A stretch of 64,000 nucleotides of DNA. Origin: Prevotella sp. (lineage in GTDB: Bacteria; Bacteroidota; Bacteroidia; Bacteroidales; Bacteroidaceae). The position numbers and the translations under genes are program-made. The DNA lies in NCBI GenBank assembly GCA_017417465.1, contig JAFPZD010000040.1, positions 1 to 64,000 of the forward strand, written 5' to 3'. Positions 26,194-34,331 of the stretch are shown here, one piece after another (within the stretch, counting starts at the first letter, position 1; each line of letters begins with the position of its first letter). The notes beneath the pieces were generated by a model. It ran no database searches. It saw only the letters and a program-made list of their open reading frames with translations, and was not told the origin of the DNA.

Positions 26194-29100
26194 TTAGAAT
26201 GAGGTCTGGATACCGAATGAGATTGACGTTGAGTTAGGATACATCCAGCGGGGATTCTCCGGGTCAGAGCAAGTCAGCGAGCCCGACTTCAGCGTCAGCA
26301 GGTTGTGACCTGAGACATAGACGCGGGCACTGGTCATCTTGATGGGCTTGAGGTACTTCTCGGGTACGTTGTAGCCAATCTGCACCTGACGGAGCTTGGC
26401 GTACGAGCCATTCTCGACGAAGTAGCTTGAAGCGCGGTTCTCGTTACCCACGTTGTTGGTAGTCAGGGCGGGGATGTCACTGCCAGTGTTGGCGGTGGTC
26501 CAGGCGCCGAGCATGCGGTTACCCTTGTTCGAGCCAGCATCGGTGATTGAGTAGAAGTCGGTCTGGAACTTCTGGTCGTTGTACACGTCCTGACCGGCAA
26601 CACCCTGCCAGAACATGGTGAAGTCGAAGTCCTTGTAACCCAGCTCGAAGTTCAAGCCCCATGAGAAGTTGGGCACGGGATTGAAGATCCAGGTCTGGTC
26701 CTGCTCGTTGATGATACCGTTACCATCGAGGTCGGCATACTTCAGACCACCCACGCGAGCGTTGTCCTGACCACCGGCCAGCACCTCTTCACGCGACTGG
26801 AACAGTCCGTCGACGACGTAGCCCACAATCGAGCCGTAGGGCTTCTTAGCCTCCACGAGGTTCTGCTTGGCGGTGTGTACATACGAGCCAGTGGTTGTCT
26901 CAGGCAGGTAGGTCACACGCTGGCGGAAGAAGTCCAGGTTACCGTTGATGTTGTAGCGCAGGCCAAAGTCGGTTGTGCCACGATAGCCCAGTGCAAACTC
27001 CATACCCCAGTTACGCAGGCTGGGACCGTTGAGCCACGAAGCACCACCCTCACCCATCGAGCCGAGGTAGGCAGGATTGATCAGCATGTCCTTCACATTC
27101 TTAATATATGCATCGACAGTACCGTAGACAGAGTTGCCGAAGAGCGTGAAGTCGAGACCGGCGTTATACTGCTCGGTGGTCTCCCACTTCAGGTTGTTGT
27201 TCTGCGACTGTGTGGCACGGAAGCCCGAGGGATAGATGCCACTGCCCTGCAGTGCGAGGTCGTAAGCCGTCGACTCGTTGCGTCCACCACCGTAGGTAGC
27301 GGCATAGAGTCCGTAACGGGCGTAGTTCGAGATGGCCTGGTTACCAGTCTCACCCCACGATGCACGCACCTTCAGGTCGTTGATCCAGTCCTGATGTAGG
27401 TTCTCTGAGAGACGATAACCCAGCGTGAAGGCGGGGAAGGTACCGTAGCGGTTGTTCTCACCGAAGCGTGAGCTACCGTCGCGGCGGATGGTGAACGAAG
27501 CGAGCACCAGGTCCTTCCAGTTATAGTCGAGCTTACCGAAGAGCGACACGAGGTTGTAGCCCTCGCGGATACCACCGGCACGCTGTGTGCCTGTTGCAGC
27601 ATCGGGCCACATGTAGTCGTAGTTCTCCAGGGCGAACATCTGTGCGTAGGCGTTAGCACGGTCTTCCACGTCGCGGTGGAGCTCCAGACCGGCCAGCACG
27701 ATGAAGTTGTGATCGGCAGCGAGTGTGAAGTTGTAGTTAGCGGTGTTCGACCATGTCCACTTCACCGAGGTCTTGCTACCCAGGTTAGCCGACGGCGTCG
27801 AGTTGTTCACAACGTCCGAGTGCCATGTATAAGTCACGCTGTGGATGAACTCCGACCAGTAGTCGAGACCGAAGTTTGAGCGCAGCGTCAGACCCTTGAC
27901 GGGCTGCAGGTTCACGTAAGCGTTACCAAATATACGCCACATCTTCAGGCGGTTATCACGGTTGTGGTAGAGCTCACGCAGGGGGTTCTGACGGTCACTC
28001 ATGCCACCGACAGGACCTGAGAATGTCGTGCCGTCCTCTTCGTAGACGGGCAGTGTGGGCGACATCTTCAGTGCGTTCTCCAGCGGCTGGCAGTCCACCT
28101 GGTCAGAGTAAGTGATGGTAGCGTTCTCACCGACGGTGACAATCTTGTTCACCTTGTAGCTGGTGTTGATACGTCCCGAGAAGCTCTCGAAGTCGGTGTA
28201 CTTCAGAATACCGTTGTTCTTCTTGTAACCGAAGGAGAACAGAGCCGACGACTTATCGGTGGCATTCGAGAGCGAGAGGTCGTAGTTCTGCGAGAAGCCC
28301 GTGCGCGAGATCTCGTCCAGCCAGTCAGTATCGCTGTAGCGCATGGTGCGCTTCGAGTTCATGAAGCCATCGTAGAGGCCATTGACGGTGAACTGGCGCA
28401 TCTGCTGAGTGGCGGGGTCGTAGGCCTGGATGGCCGTACCTGCCTTGGCGTTGAGCGTCAGACCGTAGTTGTTGGCATATTGCTCAGGATCCAGACCGTC
28501 GTTCATGGCAGCCTGTGCCATGGCGGTGGCATACTCAGCGGTGTTGGCCAGCTTCATCATCGACTGCGAGTTGTAGAACTGAGCGGTGAGGTTGGCTGAG
28601 AAGTCGACCTTCACCTTGTCGCCCTTCTTACCCGAGCGGGTGGTGATGATGATCACACCGTTAGCAGCGCGGCTACCGTAGATGCTGGCCGAGGCAGCAT
28701 CCTTCAGCACCTGCATCGACTCGATGTCGTTCATGTTCAGCGTGTTCAGGTTTGTCGTCGTGGGCACACCATCGATGATGAACAGGGGGTCCTGCGACGA
28801 GTTGAACGAGCCACCACCACGGATACGGACGGTACCGGCGCCTACTGGCGAACCATTGCTCGTGATGGTCATGCCGGGAACCTTACCCTGCAGGGCACGC
28901 ATGGGGTCGGTGTCCGACGAGGTCTTCAGTTCGTCGGTCTTCACCACGGCCACCGAACCGGTCAGGTCGGCCTTACGCTGCGTCTGATAACCGGTCACCA
29001 CAACCTCGGCCAGCTCACTGGCGTTCTCTTTCAGTGACACTTTCATGCCATTAGCGGCAGGCATTTCCACGGGGTCATAGCCGATGTAGGTGAACACGAG

Positions 29101-29307
29101 GGTTGTCCCTGCGGCCACTTTCAGCTTGAAGTTACCGTCGAAGTCGGTCACGGTGCCGTTCGACGTCCCTTTCTCTTTGACGGTTGCGCCAATGACACCC
29201 TCACCGAACTCGTCGAGTACGGTGCCCGTAATCTCTGTTTGCGCGTACAATAATGTACTCGCAAAGATGAGCATGGTGCTCAGTAGGAATCTCCTTACTT
29301 TTTCCAT
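26194..29307 (-). CDS. SusC-family TonB-dependent outer-membrane fructan importer
   Basis: A 1037-aa outer-membrane transporter. It has a signal peptide (FLLSTMLIFASTLLYAQ), then a carboxypeptidase-regulatory-like domain (ITGTVLDEFGEGVIGATV) at about 25-100. The plug follows (AEVVVTGYQTQRKADLTGS ... VRIRGGGSFNSSQDPLFIID), then a 22-strand barrel ending in a terminal aromatic residue (SISFGIQTSF). It works with SusD and TonB/ExbBD to import fructo-oligosaccharides. First gene of the fructan locus; promoter at 29460-29467 with an untranslated leader of about 145 nt. No regulator gene is in the window. Confidence 0.96.
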   Translation of the reverse strand: MEKVRRFLLSTMLIFASTLLYAQTEITGTVLDEFGEGVIGATVKEKGTSNGTVTDFDGNFKLKVAAGTTLVFTYIGYDPVEMPAANGMKVSLKENASELAEVVVTGYQTQRKADLTGSVAVVKTDELKTSSDTDPMRALQGKVPGMTITSNGSPVGAGTVRIRGGGSFNSSQDPLFIIDGVPTTTNLNTLNMNDIESMQVLKDAASASIYGSRAANGVIIITTRSGKKGDKVKVDFSANLTAQFYNSQSMMKLANTAEYATAMAQAAMNDGLDPEQYANNYGLTLNAKAGTAIQAYDPATQQMRQFTVNGLYDGFMNSKRTMRYSDTDWLDEISRTGFSQNYDLSLSNATDKSSALFSFGYKKNNGILKYTDFESFSGRINTSYKVNKIVTVGENATITYSDQVDCQPLENALKMSPTLPVYEEDGTTFSGPVGGMSDRQNPLRELYHNRDNRLKMWRIFGNAYVNLQPVKGLTLRSNFGLDYWSEFIHSVTYTWHSDVVNNSTPSANLGSKTSVKWTWSNTANYNFTLAADHNFIVLAGLELHRDVEDRANAYAQMFALENYDYMWPDAATGTQRAGGIREGYNLVSLFGKLDYNWKDLVLASFTIRRDGSSRFGENNRYGTFPAFTLGYRLSENLHQDWINDLKVRASWGETGNQAISNYARYGLYAATYGGGRNESTAYDLALQGSGIYPSGFRATQSQNNNLKWETTEQYNAGLDFTLFGNSVYGTVDAYIKNVKDMLINPAYLGSMGEGGASWLNGPSLRNWGMEFALGYRGTTDFGLRYNINGNLDFFRQRVTYLPETTTGSYVHTAKQNLVEAKKPYGSIVGYVVDGLFQSREEVLAGGQDNARVGGLKYADLDGNGIINEQDQTWIFNPVPNFSWGLNFELGYKDFDFTMFWQGVAGQDVYNDQKFQTDFYSITDAGSNKGNRMLGAWTTANTGSDIPALTTNNVGNENRASSYFVENGSYAKLRQVQIGYNVPEKYLKPIKMTSARVYVSGHNLLTLKSGSLTCSDPENPRWMYPNSTSISFGIQTSF

Positions 29308-29459
29308 TTGCTTTTGAATTTAAAGTTAAAAATACTATTGTTTTGGTTACTATCGTCGTTCCGGTTAATTCGGTTAATCGTCATCTTACATCTAAGGTTT
29401 CATCGTCTTTCTCGTCATTTAAGGTACGCCCGGCACAGTGCCAGTGACATTCTTGGCTG

Positions 29460-29467
29460 CAAAGGTA
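29460..29467 (-). promoter_or_regulatory. -7 box of susC and the fructan operon
   Basis: TACCTTTG on the minus strand. Transcription would start near 29453 and give a leader of about 145 nt before the susC ATG. Confidence 0.8.
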
Positions 29468-29584
29468 TCTGAAAATCCCCGTAGGGACTGCTATTTATCG
29501 TTCATCTGCTCACAAATATGTTACGATGCAACAATTTTGCACAACTATGAACGATATTTGCTATCTGCTTCAACGTTTTCGCCT

Positions 29585-29592
29585 TACCTTTG
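29585..29592 (+). promoter_or_regulatory. Orphan -7 box on the plus strand
   Basis: TACCTTTG with TTCAACG/TTTTCG sequence upstream and no convincing coding region downstream. It reads away from the susC promoter, into the structured-RNA candidate. Confidence 0.6.
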
Positions 29593-29598
29593 CACCCA

Positions 29599-29735
29599 GA
29601 AAATACGAAAGGTGTGGACCTTCGGCGTTTCACTTTCGGACCTGGTCTGCGACAACCTAAGAATAGATGAAACGTCAGTCCACACCATTTTTCGTCAACG
29701 ACAGCCGTGGGGGCATCACTGCCCACACGGCATTT
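29599..29735 (+). ncRNA. Candidate structured small RNA
   Basis: Downstream of the orphan -7 box, GGTGTGGAC (29611-29619) pairs with GTCCACACC (29678-29686). Nested inside, CGTTTCA (29626-29632) pairs with TGAAACG (29668-29674). A 12-bp hairpin with one mismatch follows, GCCGTGGGGGCA / TGCCCACACGGC (29704-29731). The arrangement suggests a short folded RNA, but there is no T-run terminator and I do not recognise a family. Confidence 0.35.
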
Positions 29736-30020
29736 AAAACGATGAGTCTGCACTTGTTCACTCCTTATTCTTTATTGGCCAAGGTCGCAGTTTGGTCCGA
29801 AAAGAGTCAGCAGCGCTGTTTTCTTGTTTTTCCCACAATGTCTGCAAGGCATTTGCCAGTGGCAACTGCAGGTCCTCAGCACCTGCAACAACACCTTTGC
29901 GGTTGCAAAGTTAACAAATAAAATCGAGAAACAAGCATGTTTCTCCCAAAAAATTTCATCTTTTTTTCGGCTGAACGAGATACCACGCTGTAGGTAAATG
30001 GTTTAGGGGGGAGCTTAAGT

Positions 30021-30105
30021 AGAAAAAAAATAACTTGGTATTGTATTGAAAGAAATCAGCAAGAATTAGAAAGAATCATTTCAAACAATGAGAAAAAATA
30101 TTTCT
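30021..30105 (+). repeat. 85-bp island repeat, left copy
   Basis: Sequence containing TGAAAGAAATCAGCAAGAAT and TTAGAAAGAATC. It recurs as a close reverse complement at 41197-41285, and as a diverged direct copy at 41108-41190. Confidence 0.85.
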
Positions 30106-30109
30106 TTTC

Positions 30110-30142
30110 ATTCTAGTTCCGCAAGTACTGCGGAACTAGAAT
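30110..30142. terminator. Perfect 14-bp hairpin
   Basis: ATTCTAGTTCCGCA (30110-30123) and TGCGGAACTAGAAT (30129-30142) with loop AGTAC. It lies between the 85-bp repeat and the promoter at 30192. It may be a terminator or part of the repeat element; no adjacent upstream gene on either strand clearly needs it. Confidence 0.4.
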
Positions 30143-30191
30143 TCTTCATTACTTTTCCTCAAAAAAGTTTGGTGGATTGAAAAAAAAGTTG

Positions 30192-30199
30192 TATTTTTG
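30192..30199 (+). promoter_or_regulatory. -7 box of the 348-aa unknown gene
   Basis: TATTTTTG preceded by AAGTTTGG about 20 nt upstream as a -33 element. It lies 134 nt before the ATG at 30333. Confidence 0.65.
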
Positions 30200-30332
30200 C
30201 AGCATGTTTCGTATGCAGCGGCATGGCGGTAACACGACATCTCAAAACTATATGAGGCACTGATACTACAATTTCACTGAGCTACCAAAAAGGACAATAG
30301 GTATCAACAAAACCAATAAAAACAGTAGCCTT

Positions 30333-31379
30333 ATGAAATCGATGTCGAAAAGGCCGGCGGGAAGCCTTAGAACGTCCCGCATTCTTAGCGGAGGAATCCA
30401 GTTCGGAGGAAAATCGCTCTTCTTGCCGACAACTGAGGTTCCGGTAGTCGTGCAGGCTCTGACACGCAGTCAGATCGAAGCCATACCAAAAACCCATTTT
30501 TCGGTCAAGGAGTTTGGGGGTGAGAATCGCAAGTCAGTCAGAGCAGCGATCGAAACCGCCAACAAAATGTCTGGAAAGCACACAGTGGGTATTGTGACCA
30601 TTGGCGACAGCGCCATCAACTCACGTATCATCCGTTTCAACTCGTCAGGCACGCGTCTGCGCAAGCAGCGTAAGTATTACCTGCTCAGGAAGCCCCCAAA
30701 GGCATCCAGGTTTCGCCCCATGATAGGTCTTGCCATGTTTGCGCAAAGCCTCATTGTGGACTCCGGCAATGAATTGATCATGTGCAGCGTGCCGTCCTCG
30801 GAGCCTTCATCATTGACGGATGAGCAATTCATCACCGTCATCAAGAAGCTCGAAGAAGCTAAGAACGAGTTGAATAGCATGCGACACACATACAACAATG
30901 GTGGCGGCCCACCCCCTCCGAGCACCATCTTCAAGCCCGGCATCGACGAACGGCGCATGATCGAGAGCATCAAAACGGTACGTCGCGTCATCATGGGCGA
31001 CCAGAAGGAGTGCAGCATCGGCGGGATAACATGCAAGTTCATGGACTTCTGCGTACTCACATTCCTGACACTCAGCCGCATGCGCTTCATCAAGAACATC
31101 ACCCAGAAGGCATTCTGCGAATTCCTGAACAAGGAGGAACTGTTCGGCAGCGAGAAGCCTCGACTGAGAACCTTCAACAAACATTTCCACAGGATGCCAG
31201 AGGACTATCTGAAGACGCTCAAGGGCCTGCCCTTCAACCCCACGCAGGCGCCTGAAAAGAGATTCGACAACGACGTCTGGTACAAGGCATGCCACACGCT
31301 TGCCAAGGCATTCCACAACACGAACTATTTCGTGTTCATGCGCAACCGCAAAAAACAGCTCGAAGAGCTTGTGTTATAA
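30333..31379 (+). CDS. Unknown protein of the accessory island
   Basis: 348 aa, no signal peptide, no family recognised. The N-terminal about 170 residues are basic with beta-rich stretches (SGGIQFGGKSLFLPTTEVPVV). A helical segment KKLEEAKNELNSMRHTY (about 180) is followed by a GGGPPPPSTIF proline linker. The C-terminal part is helical and basic (CVLTFLTLSRMRFIKNITQK, LRTFNKHFHRMPEDYLKTLK), which could suggest nucleic-acid or protein binding. It has its own promoter, directly follows the left 85-bp repeat, and precedes the VapE-like gene in the same direction. It could be an accessory member of that cassette; function unknown. Confidence 0.75.
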   Translation: MKSMSKRPAGSLRTSRILSGGIQFGGKSLFLPTTEVPVVVQALTRSQIEAIPKTHFSVKEFGGENRKSVRAAIETANKMSGKHTVGIVTIGDSAINSRIIRFNSSGTRLRKQRKYYLLRKPPKASRFRPMIGLAMFAQSLIVDSGNELIMCSVPSSEPSSLTDEQFITVIKKLEEAKNELNSMRHTYNNGGGPPPPSTIFKPGIDERRMIESIKTVRRVIMGDQKECSIGGITCKFMDFCVLTFLTLSRMRFIKNITQKAFCEFLNKEELFGSEKPRLRTFNKHFHRMPEDYLKTLKGLPFNPTQAPEKRFDNDVWYKACHTLAKAFHNTNYFVFMRNRKKQLEELVL

Positions 31380-31486
31380 GCACATACGCCATCCATCACC
31401 ATGAGGACCCTATCACGGGGCCCTCTTTTTTTGGCCACGCCCAACGACCATTCTGCCACGCTATTGGCGGAGTCAGGAAAAAGCGG

Positions 31487-31494
31487 TAACTTTG
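31487..31494 (+). promoter_or_regulatory. -7 box of the VapE-like gene
   Basis: TAACTTTG with ATTGGCGG about 20 nt upstream. It would give a leader of about 235 nt made mostly of simple repeats. Confidence 0.6.
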
Positions 31495-31507
31495 TGGACG
31501 TGAAGAG

Positions 31508-31580
31508 GGGGGGGATTTGGGGGAGTTTGATTTGGGGGAGTTAAGGGGAGTTAGGGGGAGTTAGGAGGAGTTAAAGGGAC
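31508..31580 (-). repeat. GGGGAGTTA repeat upstream of the VapE-like gene
   Basis: Copies of GGGGGAGTTAGG ending AAAGGGACGATAG. The reverse complement of the same string precedes DUF4248 (35066-35155) and the amidase gene (41580-41665). Confidence 0.85.
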
Positions 31581-31610
31581 GATAGAGCTGCTGCGGCAGA
31601 AGTAACGTCC

Positions 31611-31709
31611 GATGACCCAAAAGACCCAGATGACCCAGAAGACCTAGAAGACCCAGATGACCCAGAAGACCCAGATGACCCAGATGACCCAGAAGACCCA
31701 GAAGACTCA
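31611..31709 (+). repeat. 9-bp tandem repeat, 11 copies
   Basis: Units GATGACCCA and GAAGACCCA alternate irregularly for 99 nt, ending 24 nt before the ATG of the VapE-like gene. If translated in the right frame they would encode an Asp/Glu-Asp-Pro repeat, but no start precedes them. No other gene is seen in 31380-31733. Confidence 0.9.
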
Positions 31710-31733
31710 TAACAACTCAAAATACGCACAGAT

Positions 31734-34331
31734 ATGAACACAAACTATTCGACACAAAAAGTGAGCCTCTTCAAGAACTTGCAGTCCATCCCCAGCGTGA
31801 CGACCGAGCTCAAAGAGGTGTTACGCCTCGTCAAGTACGACAGCGGCGTAAAGGGAGCGACCGAGATCTATCGGAAGATGAAGGCCGTCCTCGGCAAGGA
31901 CAAGGCCGACGAAGAAGTGAAAAGCAGCAAGATGCCCGCCATCTCGGTGGCGGTCATCTTCGACGGCATTGGGCGCAAGGCCGACCACATCACGGCTTTC
32001 ACGGGGCTGGCGCTGGTCGACCTCGACCACATCGCAGACGATGATGACGACAACCGTGCGGCCACCATCGAAGCTGTCAGACAGAAGATCATGGCCGACC
32101 CACACACGCTGATGTGCTACGTCACCGCCAGCGGCAACGGCTTCCGCATCCTGTATCGCTATCAGCGCGTCACCACCACCCCTTCAGGCCGACGTTCCAA
32201 GGCGAAAGCTACATCGGACATCCAGCTCACGGCAGCCTCCTGGCCCGTGGCCTTCCAGAAGGGCAACCGCTACTTTACAGAGCTGACGGGCCACGCCTAC
32301 GACGCCCAGTGTGGTGACTACAGCCGCCTGTGCGGCCTGGCACACGACGAGCTGGTGTACGTCAACTGGGCGGCCGAGCCATTCGTCATCACCGACGACG
32401 AGATGCTCACTGCCAACTTCAACGCGAAGGGCAAGAAAGGCAAGCCACGCCACGACGACCCCACGGGCACCCATACCACAAGCGCCGAGCAGGCATGGCC
32501 ACGCGTGGAGCAGGAGCTGCAACGCCGCCAGATCGTCTACCAAAGCGGCCATCACCACGACTACGTCATGCACGCAGCATTCCTGATGAACCGCTACGGC
32601 GTGGACCTCGACGAGCTGCTCGTATGGGCTGCCCAGGAGTGGAGCGACTACGACAGCAGGCAGCGCGAGAGCACCATACGCAGCTGCTACCGCAAGACCG
32701 ACGATCACGGCACATGGCGCCTGAACCGCCAGGGGCGCAAGGGCAAAGAGACGTCGATGATCACTCTGCCCGAGATCAGGGAGTGGCTTCAAAAGCGTAT
32801 GGAAGTGTCACACAACTTGTTGACTGACCAGCTGATGTTCAAGCTCCTCGCAAAATCTTCGAAAAAGAAGAACGCCACGCCACGTCCCCCCGCCAACGCC
32901 AGTGGCGCTTCGGCAAGCCAGGCACTCCAGCCCTCCTCCGTCTCTCCCCAAGGGCGTGAGGGGCTCGACGAGACCTGGCATATACTCGACGAGCGCACCG
33001 TCTGCTCCATTCGCAGTCAGATGGCAAAGGACACCGACAAGCGTGTGCTGAAGAACGACGTCATGGACGTGCTCCACTCTGACTTCGCACGTCTCTACCA
33101 CCCCGTGCGCGAGTACATCGACGCACTGCCCCCATGGGACGGCAAAGACCGCGTAAAGGAGCTGTGTAGCCATGTAACAGAGGTCTCCCCAAGCCCCTCC
33201 GAAGGTAATGTGACACCCACCCCCATCCCCTCCCCAAGGGAGGGGAGCTTATATAGTTCTAGCGTCGGAAGGGAGGGGAGTTTATATAGTTCTTCCGTCG
33301 GAGACACCGCCTCTAAAGGTAACCAGACATCCCAGCCCCCCTCTGGCTCCCCCCAAAGGAGGGAGGGGCTTGGGGAGGCCTTTTGTAACCAAACATCCCC
33401 TCCTTCGGAGGGGCTTGGGGAGGCTCGTAATTATTTCCACTGGGCCCTCCACAAGTGGCTCGTGGCAACAGTGGCCACATGGATGTACGACGACATCGTC
33501 AATCACGAGATCTTCGTCATCATCGGCGCACAAGGCATCTACAAGACCACCTTCTTCCGCCACCTGCTGCCACCACAGCTGCGCATGTACTTCTGGGAGA
33601 ACGCCCACAACTCGTTCGCATCGAAGGACGACCACCTGGCATTCGCCGAGAACTGCCTGTCGGAAATCGAGGAGATCGACATGCAGAACCCGCGCGACAT
33701 CTCCGAGCTGAAAGCACTGGCCACCAGCGAGAAGGTGAAGGAGCGTCGACCCTACGCCCGCTTCTCCGAGGAGAAGCCTCGCCTGGCATCGCTCTGCGGA
33801 TCGGGCAACCAGCAGCACTTCCTCAGCGACGACACGGGCAACCGACGCTGGCTCTGCTTCCTGGTGACACACATCGACGACCCACGCACCTGGGACATCG
33901 ACTACGAGCAGCTCTACGCACAGCTGCGCGACGAGCTGCGCCAGGGCTTCCGCTACTGGTTCAACCAGGATGAGCAGCGCATCGTGGAGCAGCAGAACCA
34001 GGCCTTCCGCATCGAGAGCGACGAGGAGCAGCTCATCCGCTCACGCCTGCGCCCACCACGCACCGGCGAGAAAATCACCCTGATGAACGCCGCCAGCATC
34101 TGCCAGTTCATCAACGGCGGCATCGTGGGCCGCGGGCTTAGCACGAGGAAGGTGTCAGTCATCATGGCAAAGCTGGGATTCAACAAAGTCCATACAATGC
34201 AAGGCAACTTCTTTGAGGTCTATCAGATTCCAGCCGACCAGATACAAGCTACACTGGCAATGACCAACGACACCAACGAAAATAATAAAAACGCAGCCCC
34301 AACATCTGTAGAAGAAAATCTGCCTTTCTAA
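31734..34331 (+). CDS. VapE-like primase-helicase with BT4734-like N-terminus
   Basis: 865 aa. The N-terminal part (1-210) resembles the BT4734/BF3469 family, with primase-polymerase-like traits: LALVDLDHI with Asp96 and Asp98, then TASGNGFRILYRY. The C-terminal part is a VapE-type superfamily 3-like helicase: Walker A GAQGIYKTT near 597-605, Walker B-like CLSEIEEIDM, and the VapE stretch ERRPYARFSEEKPRLASLCG followed by DDTGNRRWLCF. Such pairs occur in phages, satellites and integrated elements for replication initiation. Two low-complexity segments (about 397-413 and 484-564) are encoded by intergenic-type repeats. It starts the conserved VapE-DUF4248-HU-smalltalk-amidase set. Confidence 0.85.
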   Translation: MNTNYSTQKVSLFKNLQSIPSVTTELKEVLRLVKYDSGVKGATEIYRKMKAVLGKDKADEEVKSSKMPAISVAVIFDGIGRKADHITAFTGLALVDLDHIADDDDDNRAATIEAVRQKIMADPHTLMCYVTASGNGFRILYRYQRVTTTPSGRRSKAKATSDIQLTAASWPVAFQKGNRYFTELTGHAYDAQCGDYSRLCGLAHDELVYVNWAAEPFVITDDEMLTANFNAKGKKGKPRHDDPTGTHTTSAEQAWPRVEQELQRRQIVYQSGHHHDYVMHAAFLMNRYGVDLDELLVWAAQEWSDYDSRQRESTIRSCYRKTDDHGTWRLNRQGRKGKETSMITLPEIREWLQKRMEVSHNLLTDQLMFKLLAKSSKKKNATPRPPANASGASASQALQPSSVSPQGREGLDETWHILDERTVCSIRSQMAKDTDKRVLKNDVMDVLHSDFARLYHPVREYIDALPPWDGKDRVKELCSHVTEVSPSPSEGNVTPTPIPSPREGSLYSSSVGREGSLYSSSVGDTASKGNQTSQPPSGSPQRREGLGEAFCNQTSPPSEGLGEARNYFHWALHKWLVATVATWMYDDIVNHEIFVIIGAQGIYKTTFFRHLLPPQLRMYFWENAHNSFASKDDHLAFAENCLSEIEEIDMQNPRDISELKALATSEKVKERRPYARFSEEKPRLASLCGSGNQQHFLSDDTGNRRWLCFLVTHIDDPRTWDIDYEQLYAQLRDELRQGFRYWFNQDEQRIVEQQNQAFRIESDEEQLIRSRLRPPRTGEKITLMNAASICQFINGGIVGRGLSTRKVSVIMAKLGFNKVHTMQGNFFEVYQIPADQIQATLAMTNDTNENNKNAAPTSVEENLPF
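32925..32975 (+). repeat. Repeat insert 1 in the VapE-like gene
   Basis: CCCTCCTCCGTCTCTCCCC, AAGGGCGTGAGGGGCTCGAC: the same palindromic C-run/G-run style as intergenic elements, here encoding SSVSPQGREGLDE. Confidence 0.65.
33184..33426 (+). repeat. Repeat insert 2 in the VapE-like gene
   Basis: About 243 nt, in frame, made of CCAAGCCCCTCCGAAGG, CCCCTCCCCAAGGGAGGGG and CCTTCGGAGGGGCTTGGGGA elements. It includes a 33-bp tandem duplication (33235-33267 and 33268-33300). It encodes about 81 low-complexity residues (PSPSEG, SLYSSSVG, REGLGE) between DRVKELCSHV and YFHWALHKWL. Confidence 0.85.

Larger units (their letters stand above)
29308..30332. other. 1-kb region without a convincing gene
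   Basis: Holds the susC leader and promoter, the orphan plus-strand promoter with the RNA candidate, a minus-strand -7-like box TAACTTTG at 29906-29913, one copy of the 85-bp island repeat (30021-30105), a perfect hairpin (30110-30142) and the promoter of the next gene (30192-30199). Open frames here (for example 29438-29737 plus and 29502-29753 minus) look random. Confidence 0.7.

Noticed and set aside
29438..29737. 99-aa plus-strand ORF and 84-aa ORF at 29667
   Set aside because: They overlap promoter boxes and the helices of the RNA candidate and show no domain or export feature.
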